Assembly: GCA_002340985.1 (NCBI GenBank)
Contig: DDNC01000013.1
Coordinates: forward strand, 111,433-175,432
DNA: 64,000 nt
Direction: 5' to 3'
Source: Firmicutes bacterium UBA2530
GTDB taxonomy: Bacteria; Bacillota; Clostridia; Tissierellales; Sedimentibacteraceae
The notes under the pieces were generated by a model. It did not search any database. It was not told the DNA's origin and was given only the letters and a program-made list of their open reading frames with translations. A program made the position numbers and the translations under genes. Positions 24,876 through 34,169 of the stretch are shown piece by piece (the stretch's first letter is position 1; each line of letters begins with the position of its first letter).

Positions 24876-26354
24876 TTACTTTAACTTTTGCAGAACACGT
24901 TCCACAAGTAAATCTATCAATTGATCCTTAGTAAGCCCTAAGTTTTCATCAGCTATAGTACCAGCTTCTTCAAATACATCTTCTCCACGTATTTTATCTA
25001 ATGTCCTGACGCCGTAAGCAATTCGGCGAAGATTGAATAAATTTTGAGGACCAACATTGTCAGAAGTAGAACTTCCTCCTGCCGCTCCACAACCTAGCGT
25101 CAGGGCAGGCATAAGGTTAGTAGTTGCTCCTATTCCACCCAATGTAGCCGAACAATTTACTAAAAACCGTGAAACTGGCACTTTTAAGCCAAACTCTTCC
25201 GTAATTTTATTGTTTGTTGTGTGTATAGTCATTGTATGGCCTGCACCTTCAAAATTCAAAATTTCGATACTTAAATCACGAGCTTCTTCCCAAGTATTTA
25301 CTGTATAAAAAGCTAATATCGGTGATAATTTTTCTCTTGAATAAGGCGCGAGGTCACCAACACGTGATTCTTCTGCAATAAGAACTTTTGCATTTTCCGG
25401 TACCGAAATACCAGCTAATTCGGCAACAACCTTTGCAGTTCTCCCAACGATCTTAGGGTTCATTGTACCGTTTGGTCTCAGGATATATTTTTCAAGTTTT
25501 AAAGCGTCTTCTTTTGGTAAGAAATAACCACCTTGTTTCTTGAATTCTGAAATCACCTTTTCTTTACTGATTTTTTCGACAATAACAGACTGTTCAGATG
25601 CACAAACTGTACCATTATCAAATGTCTTAGATTCAATAATAAGCTCAACTGCTTTCGCAAAATTTGCGCTGCGTTCTATAAATGCAGGCCCATTACCCGG
25701 TCCAACTCCAATTGCCGGTGTTCCAGAGGAATAAGCTGCACGAACCATTGCAGATCCACCGGTGGCAAGAATTAAGTCTGTATTTTCACTTTTCATCAGT
25801 TCATTGGTTGCCTGCAATGTAACTGTTGTAATTACACTAATAGCACCATCCGGTAACCCAACGCTTTTACCTGCTTCATTTATAATGCGAACTGTTTCTT
25901 TGATACAATTCACTGCACTTGGATGAGGTGAAAATACTATAGCATTTCCTGCCTTAATACTTATTAATGATTTGTAGATAACTGTTGATGTGGGATTTGT
26001 TGAAGGAATAAGGCCTGCAATAACTCCAAAAGGAACAGCTACTTCCATATATTTAGCTTCTATATTATTGGTGATTATACCAACTGTCTTCATATCTTTA
26101 ATTGCATTTAATACATCTCTTGATGCAAAAGCATTTTTAAGGACTTTATCTTGCCATCTCCCAAATCCTGTTTCTTCTTGTGCCATTTTAGCTAGTTTCA
26201 CACGATTATCAAAAGCCGCTTTTGCCATAGCTTTACATATGGTGTTAATTTGCTCTTGAGAAAATTTGGCTATTTCTTTTTGTGCTTCTTTTGCTTTCTT
26301 CAGCAAATCCCTGGTTTCTTGAATCGAAACAAGGTCTTTATCTATCAATCCCAT
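24876..26354 (-). CDS. eutE: Acetaldehyde dehydrogenase (acylating) EutE
   Basis: A 492-residue CoA-acylating aldehyde dehydrogenase with catalytic C251 in DNGTVCASEQS and the NAD segment LIPSTNPTSTVIYK. It turns acetaldehyde and CoA into acetyl-CoA inside the compartment. The N-terminal DLVSIQETRDLLKKAKEAQKE helix may guide encapsulation. Its ATG overlaps the stop of the upstream BMC gene by one base (TAATG). Confidence 0.95.
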   Translation of the reverse strand: MGLIDKDLVSIQETRDLLKKAKEAQKEIAKFSQEQINTICKAMAKAAFDNRVKLAKMAQEETGFGRWQDKVLKNAFASRDVLNAIKDMKTVGIITNNIEAKYMEVAVPFGVIAGLIPSTNPTSTVIYKSLISIKAGNAIVFSPHPSAVNCIKETVRIINEAGKSVGLPDGAISVITTVTLQATNELMKSENTDLILATGGSAMVRAAYSSGTPAIGVGPGNGPAFIERSANFAKAVELIIESKTFDNGTVCASEQSVIVEKISKEKVISEFKKQGGYFLPKEDALKLEKYILRPNGTMNPKIVGRTAKVVAELAGISVPENAKVLIAEESRVGDLAPYSREKLSPILAFYTVNTWEEARDLSIEILNFEGAGHTMTIHTTNNKITEEFGLKVPVSRFLVNCSATLGGIGATTNLMPALTLGCGAAGGSSTSDNVGPQNLFNLRRIAYGVRTLDKIRGEDVFEEAGTIADENLGLTKDQLIDLLVERVLQKLK

Positions 26355-26929
26355 TAATGCTCAACTCCTTTTTCTAACAATGCTTCAATAAGCATTGCTT
26401 TATTAGCAGATTTAATTTCTGATTTCTTTATGACAGAAAGATTTAAATCATTTGCAAGAGAACGTAAATCGGTCACTTTCATTTTTTCTAGCTTTTCTTT
26501 ATCAAAGGATGGATTTACGATTGTATTTGCTTCATTTTCCGAATTTTCTTGCAATACTTCTTTTGAATCATTCATAGATATCGGCAAGGCATCTTTTTTT
26601 TCTTCCATGTGTTCATTTAATTGCTTCAAATCCAAAGAATTATTTTTCTTTTTGCCAAATGATTTCATCAACATTTGCTCAACCTGGTCATCCAAATGCG
26701 GGATAACATGGCTGCTGATAAGACAATTCTTGTTTGACACAGCTGCTTCACCTGCCTCAACTGCTGATTTTACTGCCGCAACATCTCCAATAATATGAAT
26801 TGTTGTCAATCCTCCACTGATTACTTCACTTCCAATTAGAATTATATTTGCTGCCTTTACAGCTGCATCTGCTGCCAGGATTGCTCCTAACTTTCCACGT
26901 ACTTCAATTAAACCTAATGCTTTAGCCAC
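26354..26929 (-). CDS. BMC shell protein with SAP/Rho_N-like C-terminal tail
   Basis: About 191 residues. The first 90 are a BMC domain (AKALGLIEVRGKLGAILAADAAVKAANI; GGLTTIHIIGDVAAVKSAVEAGEAA). A charged linker of about 55 residues follows, then EKLEKMKVTDLRSLANDLNLS...NKAMLIEALLEKG, which has the two-helix pattern of SAP or Rho N-terminal domains. E. coli EutK similarly joins a BMC domain to a nucleic-acid-binding type domain, so this is probably a functional counterpart. The start is uncertain: GTG at 26929 gives the usual BMC beginning; GTG 26938 and TTG 26941 are alternatives directly after the eutL stop. Confidence 0.85.
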   Translation of the reverse strand: MAKALGLIEVRGKLGAILAADAAVKAANIILIGSEVISGGLTTIHIIGDVAAVKSAVEAGEAAVSNKNCLISSHVIPHLDDQVEQMLMKSFGKKKNNSLDLKQLNEHMEEKKDALPISMNDSKEVLQENSENEANTIVNPSFDKEKLEKMKVTDLRSLANDLNLSVIKKSEIKSANKAMLIEALLEKGVEH

Positions 26930-26941
26930 ATTAATCACCAA

Positions 26942-27595
26942 CTAATAACTGGTCGGGCTGTCAGCGACAGCTTCCACAGCTTTAGCAAATGCTTCACATG
27001 CTGCTTTACAAGCTGATTGTGACCCTGTTAACAATGCTCCGGCAAAGTTTGTTTCAGATGGCGGAGCATAAAACACACCCATAGTTACATCAGCAGCTTT
27101 TAAAGCTGCATCAATAGCTACCATTGCTTCAAGTGGTGGTGCTATTAAATAAGCAATAGCTTCTCCTTCTTTAACATTTGCCCCTTTTGAAAGAAAAGAA
27201 CCTGTTCTTGATACACTGTGAGCAAAATAAACTATTGAGTTATCATCATTTGCACTATAAAAACTCGCTTCATTTTTTATTACCTCAATAGCGCGATCCA
27301 GACCACTTCGTATTTCTGCCGGACTTGGACCTGCTAATATTCCAATAACTTCTCCGGCTAATTTTGTGGATGCATTAGCGGCTCCGGCGTACATGCTTCT
27401 TGCATATACAACTTTTACATCTGATGCCTTCGTCGCCTCATCTAACGCTACATATGTTACATCATCACTATCACATGTGATAATCCCTAAACTTTTTTGG
27501 TTTGGTTCTAATTTTAATTCCTTTGCCAATCCATCATCAACATTTGGAATGATTTTTACACTTAGAACATTTGCACCTAATCGTTCATTTTTCAT
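26942..27595 (-). CDS. eutL: Microcompartment shell protein EutL (BMC-T)
   Basis: A 217-residue tandem-BMC protein of the EutL type, starting RLGANVLSVKIIPNVDDGLAKELKL and ending with FAGALLTGSQSACKAACEAFAKAVEAVA. It forms trimers with a large gated pore. The gene lies between eutC and the BMC-tail gene, as in most eut operons. Confidence 0.95.
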   Translation of the reverse strand: MKNERLGANVLSVKIIPNVDDGLAKELKLEPNQKSLGIITCDSDDVTYVALDEATKASDVKVVYARSMYAGAANASTKLAGEVIGILAGPSPAEIRSGLDRAIEVIKNEASFYSANDDNSIVYFAHSVSRTGSFLSKGANVKEGEAIAYLIAPPLEAMVAIDAALKAADVTMGVFYAPPSETNFAGALLTGSQSACKAACEAFAKAVEAVADSPTSY

Positions 27596-27628
27596 TAGGA
27601 AACCTCCTTTTTAAATCAAGTAGCTTTA

Positions 27629-28534
27629 TTATTTTTCTTTCAAATCTAATCCAGATGCTTTATTATCTAACATTCTCTTGATGATTTCAGCGATATATGC
27701 TCCTGCTTCTACAGCTGGGGTTCCTTGTCTGTGAATATTGGAAACTACCGTTCTTCTTGCCTCAGGCATACCAATGGTTGGTTTATAAGCTATATATGCA
27801 CTCATTGATTCTGCTGTAACAAGACCCGGTCTTTCTCCGATTAATAGACAGACCACATCAGCTCCTGTTGCTTCACCAATTTGATCCATAGCTGGCACAC
27901 GACAATGTTTTATAAAAACAACCTCTCCAAAATCAAGTCCAAACATCTTAAGTCCTTGTTGTAAAGAAGGTAAAATATCTTTGATATTTGCCTCTATTGC
28001 TGCTGAGCTTAAACCATCGCCAACAATAACCTGAACTTTCTGATTTGGCTTCACTGCCTTTCTTATCGTGTTTATTGCTTCACTTGAAAACTTACGGCCT
28101 AAATCCGGACGTGTGATAAATTCATCTTTATCCTTACATTCAGTAGCAACCTCTACAAACCCAAGCTCTTTAATTAAATCTTCACTAACATAAGAGAATA
28201 CAGCATCCTGTGCAGCAGCATGGTCAGCACGGAATCTGAGACTAGGTTCAGTCATATATCTTGTGCCCGCTCTCCACAATCCTAAACGAGCTGGTGTAGA
28301 TGATTTCATCTTTAAATAACCTTCTTTATCTGCTGCATTTGGTACTAAAAATTGCTTACGTATGTCTACCTCTGTAATGTCGGGCAGAGATCCCTCTTCA
28401 ATTTTATTGGACATAGCAGATTGTTTAGTACCTACAGTTGATTCTTTGGCTGGACTACTTATAACCGGTGCTGCTTCATTTACCATTTCATTTAAAATTG
28501 TTTTAATCATTTCTTTTAAGTTTAATTCATCCAT
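27629..28534 (-). CDS. eutC: Ethanolamine ammonia-lyase small subunit EutC
   Basis: A 301-residue subunit of the adenosylcobalamin-dependent ammonia lyase. The core TPARLGLWRAGTRYMTEPSLRFRADHAAAQDAVFS and the C-terminal LLIGERPGLVTAESMSAYIAYKP are diagnostic. The first 45 residues hold an amphipathic helix (LNLKEMIKTILNEMV) that probably directs packaging. It lies 17 bases after eutB. Confidence 0.97.
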   Translation of the reverse strand: MDELNLKEMIKTILNEMVNEAAPVISSPAKESTVGTKQSAMSNKIEEGSLPDITEVDIRKQFLVPNAADKEGYLKMKSSTPARLGLWRAGTRYMTEPSLRFRADHAAAQDAVFSYVSEDLIKELGFVEVATECKDKDEFITRPDLGRKFSSEAINTIRKAVKPNQKVQVIVGDGLSSAAIEANIKDILPSLQQGLKMFGLDFGEVVFIKHCRVPAMDQIGEATGADVVCLLIGERPGLVTAESMSAYIAYKPTIGMPEARRTVVSNIHRQGTPAVEAGAYIAEIIKRMLDNKASGLDLKEK

Positions 28535-28551
28535 TAGTTATCCCTCCTTTT

Positions 28552-29919
28552 TCAATGTTTCAAGAATACAGATGCATCACCAGCTTTGGAAGTTAAACGA
28601 CCATTTTCACTGAATCCCATTTTTTCTAACCATTGATCAAATTCTTTTATTGTTCGTTTATTTAATAATTGTCTAATTGTTGCACCATCGTGGTACCCCG
28701 TAGTTTGATAATTCAACATGATATCATCACCATTTGGAATACCCATAATAAAATTAACTCCTGCAGCTGCAAGTAAGACTGTTAAGTTTTCGGCATCATT
28801 TTGATCAGCTTTCATATGGTTAGTGTAGCAAACATCACAGCCCATGGAAATACCAGTTAACTTACCCATAAAGTGATCCTCCAGACCTGCACGGATAACT
28901 TGTTTTGAGTCATACAAATATTCAGTTCCAATAAAACCAACAACGGTGTTAACAATGAATGGATCAAAATTTTTAGCAAATCCATAGCATCTGGCTTCCA
29001 TAGTCAATTGATCTACACCATTATTAGCGTCGGAAGAAAGCTCTGAACCTTGACCTGTCTCAAAATACATGACATTTGGACCTATTGCCGTTCCCAGCTT
29101 CAAAGCCATGTCCCTTGCTTCCGAAAGCATCTTTGCAGTAATTCCAAAAGCTTTATTTCCTTTTTCAGATCCTGCAATAGATTGGAATACCAATCCTGTT
29201 GGGGCTCCTTGTTCCATTGCTTCCATCTGAGTAGCAACATGAGCTAAAACAGCATGTTGTGTTGGTATTTCCCACTCATTAATAAAGTCATTAAATTTAT
29301 GTAGAATACGCTTTACGCTTTCTGTTGTATCATCAACAGGGTTTAGACCTATCACTGCGTCTCCGGCTCCCATAGATAATCCTTCCATAACTGAAGCCAT
29401 GATACCATCTATATTGTCCGTAGTATGATTTGGTTGCAGACGAGTTGAAAAAGTTCCCGGAACACCGATTGTAGTATTGGCAGTCTTAGTTACTATGATT
29501 TTTTGTGCTCCCACTATTAGGTCTAAGTTAGACATAATTTTGGCAACTGCTGCTACCATTTCAGCTGTCAGGCCATTTGATATGCGATGGATATCATAGT
29601 TTGTGGTATTGCTATCTAAAATCCATTCTCTTAATTCAGCTACTTTCCAATTTTTAATCTTTTCATAAGTTTTAAGATTAACATTATCAATAATGATACG
29701 TGTTACCTCATCCTTTTCATATGGCACTGCCGGGTTGTTAAATAAATCAGAAAGCGTTAATTGTGATAGAACAACTTTAGCTGCAACTCTTTCTTCAGCG
29801 CTAGCTGCTGCAACTCCAGCTAAATTATCCCCCGATTTTTCTTCATTAGCCTTCCCCATAACTTCCATTACAGAAGAAAATTGATAGGTTTTGCCAAAAA
29901 GCTTTGTCTTTAAAATCAT
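28552..29919 (-). CDS. eutB: Ethanolamine ammonia-lyase large subunit EutB
   Basis: A 455-residue TIM-barrel subunit that converts ethanolamine to acetaldehyde and ammonia with adenosylcobalamin. It has the start MILKTKLFGKTYQF, the segment EKSGDNLAGVAAASAEERVAAK and the conserved ETGQGSELSSDANNGVDQ. Length is as usual. Confidence 0.97.
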   Translation of the reverse strand: MILKTKLFGKTYQFSSVMEVMGKANEEKSGDNLAGVAAASAEERVAAKVVLSQLTLSDLFNNPAVPYEKDEVTRIIIDNVNLKTYEKIKNWKVAELREWILDSNTTNYDIHRISNGLTAEMVAAVAKIMSNLDLIVGAQKIIVTKTANTTIGVPGTFSTRLQPNHTTDNIDGIMASVMEGLSMGAGDAVIGLNPVDDTTESVKRILHKFNDFINEWEIPTQHAVLAHVATQMEAMEQGAPTGLVFQSIAGSEKGNKAFGITAKMLSEARDMALKLGTAIGPNVMYFETGQGSELSSDANNGVDQLTMEARCYGFAKNFDPFIVNTVVGFIGTEYLYDSKQVIRAGLEDHFMGKLTGISMGCDVCYTNHMKADQNDAENLTVLLAAAGVNFIMGIPNGDDIMLNYQTTGYHDGATIRQLLNKRTIKEFDQWLEKMGFSENGRLTSKAGDASVFLKH

Positions 29920-29939
29920 TGTTCATCCTCCATTTATCT

Positions 29940-31370
29940 TTAATTAAATACTAATGTCTTTACGACTACCGGTAAAACTGAACCTTCTGCAATCGGCTTT
30001 CCAATATCGATATAATCTCCATTGCGTACATGAACACTATCAATGCATACAAATGGATAATCTTTAGGAAGATGTGCATAAAGGCTGTGACCTAGTGCCT
30101 TTGCCATATCTTCTTTCACTATAATAACAAGCGGCAATTTTTCCTGTATCAACAAATCTAAACCTCTTATTATTTCTTTTGCTAAGTCCTGAATAAATTG
30201 GAAGGAAGGGCTATATACACCTTCTATACCTAATCCAATAATTTGCAAAACTCCATCTACCATAAACCATTTTACTTTTTCTTGAATAATATCTCCTAAA
30301 TTCCCACGACTATTCACATCTTCGTCATCTTTAGATAACTGTAAGACAGGAATATTCTTAAGTGGAAGTATAGCTTCTTTATAGGTGATTGTACTGCCAG
30401 AAACATCAGTTGTATGGGAGCCTGCCCCTACTACAGTAGCACGAATTGTTTCTACAGTTGGTATTACCTTAAGGGTTGTCATAAGGAGTGAATCACTTAT
30501 TTTCTTGCCTAACAAAAGTCCAATATCGTCATATTCAAACGGATTTTGTAAACTCTCTTTTGTAATTCCATCTGCAACACCTCCTGAAAATGAAATACAT
30601 TTAATTTGAAGCTTAGTGTTCAATGGCTTGTTAGTTATCAACAAGTCAAAATAAGGACTTTTTTTACTCAATCCAATACTGTTTTCCAGCACCTGTACAA
30701 AGATATCTAAAAGTTTATCTAACTCATTAAGATTTATCTTTTCATTTAAATGAATATCTAAAGCTTCTCTTTTAATGATTTCTTTCACTTTTGGGGAAAT
30801 GTAACGAATGATACAATTGGTATCCACCTTTATCAAGCGACCTCCAATATCAAAACAAGCTGTATCCTCAATATCCCCATTATTAAATACTGCCAGGTTT
30901 GTTGTCCCGCCTCCAATATCAAAATTTACCGCCGTAGTGTGCTGGCTTTCAGAATAAGAATAAGTCCCTGCTCCTTTACCGGCGATTATACTCTCTAAAT
31001 CCGGACCAGCTGTTGCTACAACAAAATCTCCGGCAAAACCACTTAAAGCTTTAGAAACTGTCTGGGCATTTTCCTTTCGAACAGTTTCCCCGGTTATAAT
31101 GACTGCCCCTGTCTGAATATCTGATTTCGCAATACCTGCTCTTTTGTATTGTTGCTCTACAAATGCCTTTATACCATCGGAATCTATTAGATTGTTTTCT
31201 AATATAGGAGTAAATATAATATCACTCTTAAATATCACCTTTTTATCCGTAATGGAGACTCTTGGAATCGTAAAAGCTGAAGCCATATTCTCAATTGAAA
31301 GTTCTGACAAAATTAATTGTGTTGTTGATGTTCCAATATCGATACCGACACTTAATAAAGTTTCTGCCAT
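29940..31370 (-). CDS. eutA: Ethanolamine ammonia-lyase reactivating factor EutA
   Basis: A 476-residue ASKHA-fold ATPase that removes damaged cofactor from the lyase. The phosphate motif SVGIDIGTSTTQLILSEL, the second NFDIGGGTTNLAVFNNG and the late GAGSHTTDVSGST fit. It lies directly after a terminator that separates it from eutS, so it heads the lyase section of the operon. Confidence 0.95.
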   Translation of the reverse strand: MAETLLSVGIDIGTSTTQLILSELSIENMASAFTIPRVSITDKKVIFKSDIIFTPILENNLIDSDGIKAFVEQQYKRAGIAKSDIQTGAVIITGETVRKENAQTVSKALSGFAGDFVVATAGPDLESIIAGKGAGTYSYSESQHTTAVNFDIGGGTTNLAVFNNGDIEDTACFDIGGRLIKVDTNCIIRYISPKVKEIIKREALDIHLNEKINLNELDKLLDIFVQVLENSIGLSKKSPYFDLLITNKPLNTKLQIKCISFSGGVADGITKESLQNPFEYDDIGLLLGKKISDSLLMTTLKVIPTVETIRATVVGAGSHTTDVSGSTITYKEAILPLKNIPVLQLSKDDEDVNSRGNLGDIIQEKVKWFMVDGVLQIIGLGIEGVYSPSFQFIQDLAKEIIRGLDLLIQEKLPLVIIVKEDMAKALGHSLYAHLPKDYPFVCIDSVHVRNGDYIDIGKPIAEGSVLPVVVKTLVFN

Positions 31371-31410
31371 CTTATTTACTCCCCTTAAATATCGTATATT
31401 TAAAATTTTT

Positions 31411-31470
31411 TAAAAAAATAAACGCTTAATATAAGGTTCATAATTGTCCCCGTATTAAGCGCCTTTGCTT
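31411..31470 (-). terminator. Terminator with overlapping ANTAR-type hairpin before eutA
   Basis: On the minus strand CGCTTAATA... inverted arms (31461-31453 and 31431-31423, 9 perfect pairs) are followed by TTTATTTTTTTA. The 5' arm is shared with a hairpin AAGC-AAAGGC-GCTT (31470-31457), whose hexaloop has A at position 1 and G at position 4, the pattern bound by ANTAR antiterminators such as EutV. I could not find a clear first hairpin of the usual pair. Confidence 0.7.
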
Positions 31471-31559
31471 TATATATTAATTTAAATGTAATTATATCTT
31501 TGTTGCTTCATCACTGGATTCAATATCAATTTTTTCCGATAAAGATAATTTTGTATTCA

Positions 31560-31904
31560 TTAAGTACGAGATAAAGGTACAACAGTAAACTCTAAAAGAT
31601 TTTCCATGGTTTCTAAAACATTTTCTAAAGCAATCTTAACTGAGGAAACATCCCCTATTATAACCACTGCGCCAGAAAACCTGTCAACAAAACCAATTTC
31701 TATTTCAGCAGCTTTTGTCGCTATATCAACAGCAATAATTGATGCTTCACTTGGTGTTATAGTTAAAATGCCGACTGCTTCATTTTCAGATTGTACTATC
31801 CCCATCTTTTGATATAGTTCTAAATCAGCTTTTGCGATAACATGTGCAACGGTGATTTGCTTACCAGGAACATATTCCTGTATAATTCTCTCATTTGCCT
31901 CCAA
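31560..31904 (-). CDS. eutS: Microcompartment shell protein EutS (copy 1)
   Basis: A 114-residue circularly permuted BMC protein of the EutS/PduU type: RIIQEYVPGKQITVAHVIAK then AVGILTITPSEASIIAVDIATKAAEIEIGFVDRFSGAVVIIGD. It forms bent hexamers with a beta-barrel cap. A second copy opens the operon at 34170-34514. Confidence 0.94.
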   Translation of the reverse strand: MEANERIIQEYVPGKQITVAHVIAKADLELYQKMGIVQSENEAVGILTITPSEASIIAVDIATKAAEIEIGFVDRFSGAVVIIGDVSSVKIALENVLETMENLLEFTVVPLSRT

Positions 31905-31928
31905 ATAATCACCTCATTTAATCAAAAT

Positions 31929-33068
31929 TTATATAAATGATTTTCCCAGAATACTAATGACATCCTCTTTTGTCGGATTAATAGGATTTGTTGCTGTACA
32001 ACGATCTGCAAGAGCATCTTCTGCTATTACATTTTTATCTGATTCAAATTGCTCCTTACTAACTCCCCATTCAGAAAGACTATTTGGAATGGAAAGTCTC
32101 TTTTCAAGTGCAAGGATTGCATTTACTAAGTTTCGCACACCTATTTGTGCATTTCCGGCATTTAATCCTAAGAATTTAGCAATTTCTGCATACCTATTTG
32201 CAGCAGGGGTAGTATTCCTACTATAATTTCCTTTAATAATACCTGCATTATAGCAAATAACGTTCGGTAATAAGATACCATTTATTCTTCCATGCGAAAT
32301 ATGCCAACGTGCTCCTGCCGCATGTGCTATACCATGGTTTAACCCTAGTGAAGCTATGTTAAAGGCCATCCCGGCCATTGTTGATGCTATATGCATTTTT
32401 TCTCGTGCTTCTTTGTCATTTCCATCTTTGTAAGCTCTCTCTAAATAAGCGAATACATAGCATATGGCCTTTTCGCTTAAAGCATCAGATATATCATTGG
32501 CATTAGTAGAAACATAAGCTTCTATAGCGTGAGTAAGAACATCGATACCCGTATCAGCAGTTTGCTTAGGTGGTAACCCTGCAATAAGACCGGAATCTAA
32601 AATAGCTTCATCCGGCAATATTTGGTCCGTTATCAATGGATATTTTGTTCCTTTTTCATCATCAGTGATAATCGAGAAATTCGTAACCTCTGAACCCGTT
32701 CCACTTGTTGTGGGAATAGTGACAAATCGAATCCCATTAAATCTATCAGTCCGTTTACCAAAATAAAGTATAGCTTTTGCTGCATCTATAGCAGATCCAC
32801 CACCTATTGCTAATAAAATTGTAGCCGGAAAATCCTTACTATATTCTAATCCGGCAACAATAATATCAATTGGCGGATCTGGGATAACTTCAGAAAACAC
32901 CATTATTTCTGTGCTGCTATCAATATAATTTCTAATATGTGAAAATAACTCTGATGAAGCAATAAAAGAATCTGTTACTATCAAAATTTTTTCATTCTTG
33001 AAATCTGATAATCTTTTCAGACTTTCTTCGCCAATATATAATGTTGTTCCAAATCTTATTTTTTGCAT
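31929..33068 (-). CDS. eutG: Iron-containing alcohol dehydrogenase EutG
   Basis: A 379-residue group III alcohol dehydrogenase with the NAD motif IGGGSAIDAAKAILY, the PTTSGTGSEVTNFSII segment and iron-binding histidines in GLNHGIAHAAGARWHISHGRING. It reduces acetaldehyde to ethanol and regenerates NAD+ in the compartment. It lies 24 bases before eutS copy 1. Confidence 0.94.
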   Translation of the reverse strand: MQKIRFGTTLYIGEESLKRLSDFKNEKILIVTDSFIASSELFSHIRNYIDSSTEIMVFSEVIPDPPIDIIVAGLEYSKDFPATILLAIGGGSAIDAAKAILYFGKRTDRFNGIRFVTIPTTSGTGSEVTNFSIITDDEKGTKYPLITDQILPDEAILDSGLIAGLPPKQTADTGIDVLTHAIEAYVSTNANDISDALSEKAICYVFAYLERAYKDGNDKEAREKMHIASTMAGMAFNIASLGLNHGIAHAAGARWHISHGRINGILLPNVICYNAGIIKGNYSRNTTPAANRYAEIAKFLGLNAGNAQIGVRNLVNAILALEKRLSIPNSLSEWGVSKEQFESDKNVIAEDALADRCTATNPINPTKEDVISILGKSFI

Positions 33069-33094
33069 AACTACTCCTTTCTAACGAAGCGGAA

Positions 33095-33115
33095 CCCGCC
33101 GCCTATACTGGCGGG
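33095..33115. repeat. GC-rich hairpin between eutG and the adenosyltransferase gene
   Basis: CCCGCC and GGCGGG arms around a 9-base spacer form a hairpin, flanked by further GC-rich bases (GAAGCGGAA), strikingly unlike the AT-rich surroundings. No U-run follows, so it is not an ordinary terminator. It may be a REP-like element or an RNA processing or stability structure. Confidence 0.5.
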
Positions 33116-33130
33116 GGATATTTAATTTAG

Positions 33131-33709
33131 TTATAAATCTTCTTTTTTCAAATCTGTATGGAATACCTTCCCGCTTCTTTCATAAAGCACATCTTCTATG
33201 CCTTCATTTGCATTTACAACACGTGCTAATGAAAAAAAGTAATCTGATAAACGATTAACAAATATCAAAACTTCTTTATTCATATCATTAGTCCATTGGA
33301 ACGTCACTATCTCTCTTTCTGCTCTCCTGGCAATTGTTCTGCAAATATGCAAAATGCTTGCTGCTTGTGAACCACCTGGCAAAATAAAAGACTCCACTTC
33401 ATGAGGAATACCTGCATGGGCATCAATACACTTTTCAATCCACTCTGTCAATGCAGATGTAACTCGGTACGTTCCTTTCCCTGTTGGAGTTGCTAAATCA
33501 TTGCCACAATCAAATAAATACTGTTGTATCTGTGTTAATTCATTCTTCAAAAAATCATTGTTCTTTATAAGTGTAATCGCATATCCTACAAAGCTATTTA
33601 ATTCATCAATAGTTCCATATGCTTTTATACGTTCACTATCTTTTGCTAATTGAATACCACCTATTATCTTAGTATAACCTTTATCACCAGTTCTAGTATA
33701 AATTTGCAA
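33131..33709 (-). CDS. Cob(I)alamin adenosyltransferase, PduO type
   Basis: A 192-residue PduO-type corrinoid adenosyltransferase that makes the adenosylcobalamin cofactor of EutBC. The ATP-binding start YTRTGDKGYTKIIGG, the ERIKAYGTIDELNSF segment and CRTIARRAEREIVTF with FVNRLSDYFFSLARVVN are diagnostic. It sits where other eut operons may carry eutT. Confidence 0.95.
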   Translation of the reverse strand: MQIYTRTGDKGYTKIIGGIQLAKDSERIKAYGTIDELNSFVGYAITLIKNNDFLKNELTQIQQYLFDCGNDLATPTGKGTYRVTSALTEWIEKCIDAHAGIPHEVESFILPGGSQAASILHICRTIARRAEREIVTFQWTNDMNKEVLIFVNRLSDYFFSLARVVNANEGIEDVLYERSGKVFHTDLKKEDL

Positions 33710-33711
33710 AT

Positions 33712-34155
33712 TTATTCCTCCTTCTCCTTGGAAAGATAAGCTATCAACTCCGCTACTCCTTCATCTTCAACAGCTGAGAGCCGAAAAATTTTCACAACAC
33801 CTGCTAATTCTAACCTTTTCTCAGCATTTATAATAGCTTCTTCATTTGGTGCCAAATCTATCTTTGTAATAATTCCTATACATGGTTTCGTAAAATTCTG
33901 TGCAAAATAGGGTGAAAATGTCTGACCTGATTCCGTCACGCTACAAACGAATCCAATGATATCTGAATTGGCGGCCATCATTTGTAATGCGCTATAAAAT
34001 CTTCTATGCATAACAAACTCACCCGGTGTGTCAATCATCTGAGAATAGAACTCAACTGATTGTGTTTTTTTATATTTAAGGCTCTCTCCTTGAATCCTTT
34101 GGCAAAGGGTAGTTTTCCCGCTTCCAACCGATCCAATTAACATAATTTTTTTCAT
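33712..34155 (-). CDS. eutP: EutP/PduV family P-loop protein
   Basis: A 147-residue small GTPase-like protein with P-loop GSVGSGKTTLC, the DTPGEF switch II motif and TKIDLAP base-recognition motif. EutP has been linked to acetate kinase activity and PduV to compartment movement. It lies 14 bases after eutS copy 2 and 2 bases before the adenosyltransferase gene. Confidence 0.92.
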   Translation of the reverse strand: MKKIMLIGSVGSGKTTLCQRIQGESLKYKKTQSVEFYSQMIDTPGEFVMHRRFYSALQMMAANSDIIGFVCSVTESGQTFSPYFAQNFTKPCIGIITKIDLAPNEEAIINAEKRLELAGVVKIFRLSAVEDEGVAELIAYLSKEKEE

Positions 34156-34169
34156 TGTAGACCTACCAG

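Noticed and set aside
33095..33115. GC-rich hairpin as a second ANTAR site
   Set aside because: The best hexaloop is AGUAUA, which has A instead of G at position 4.
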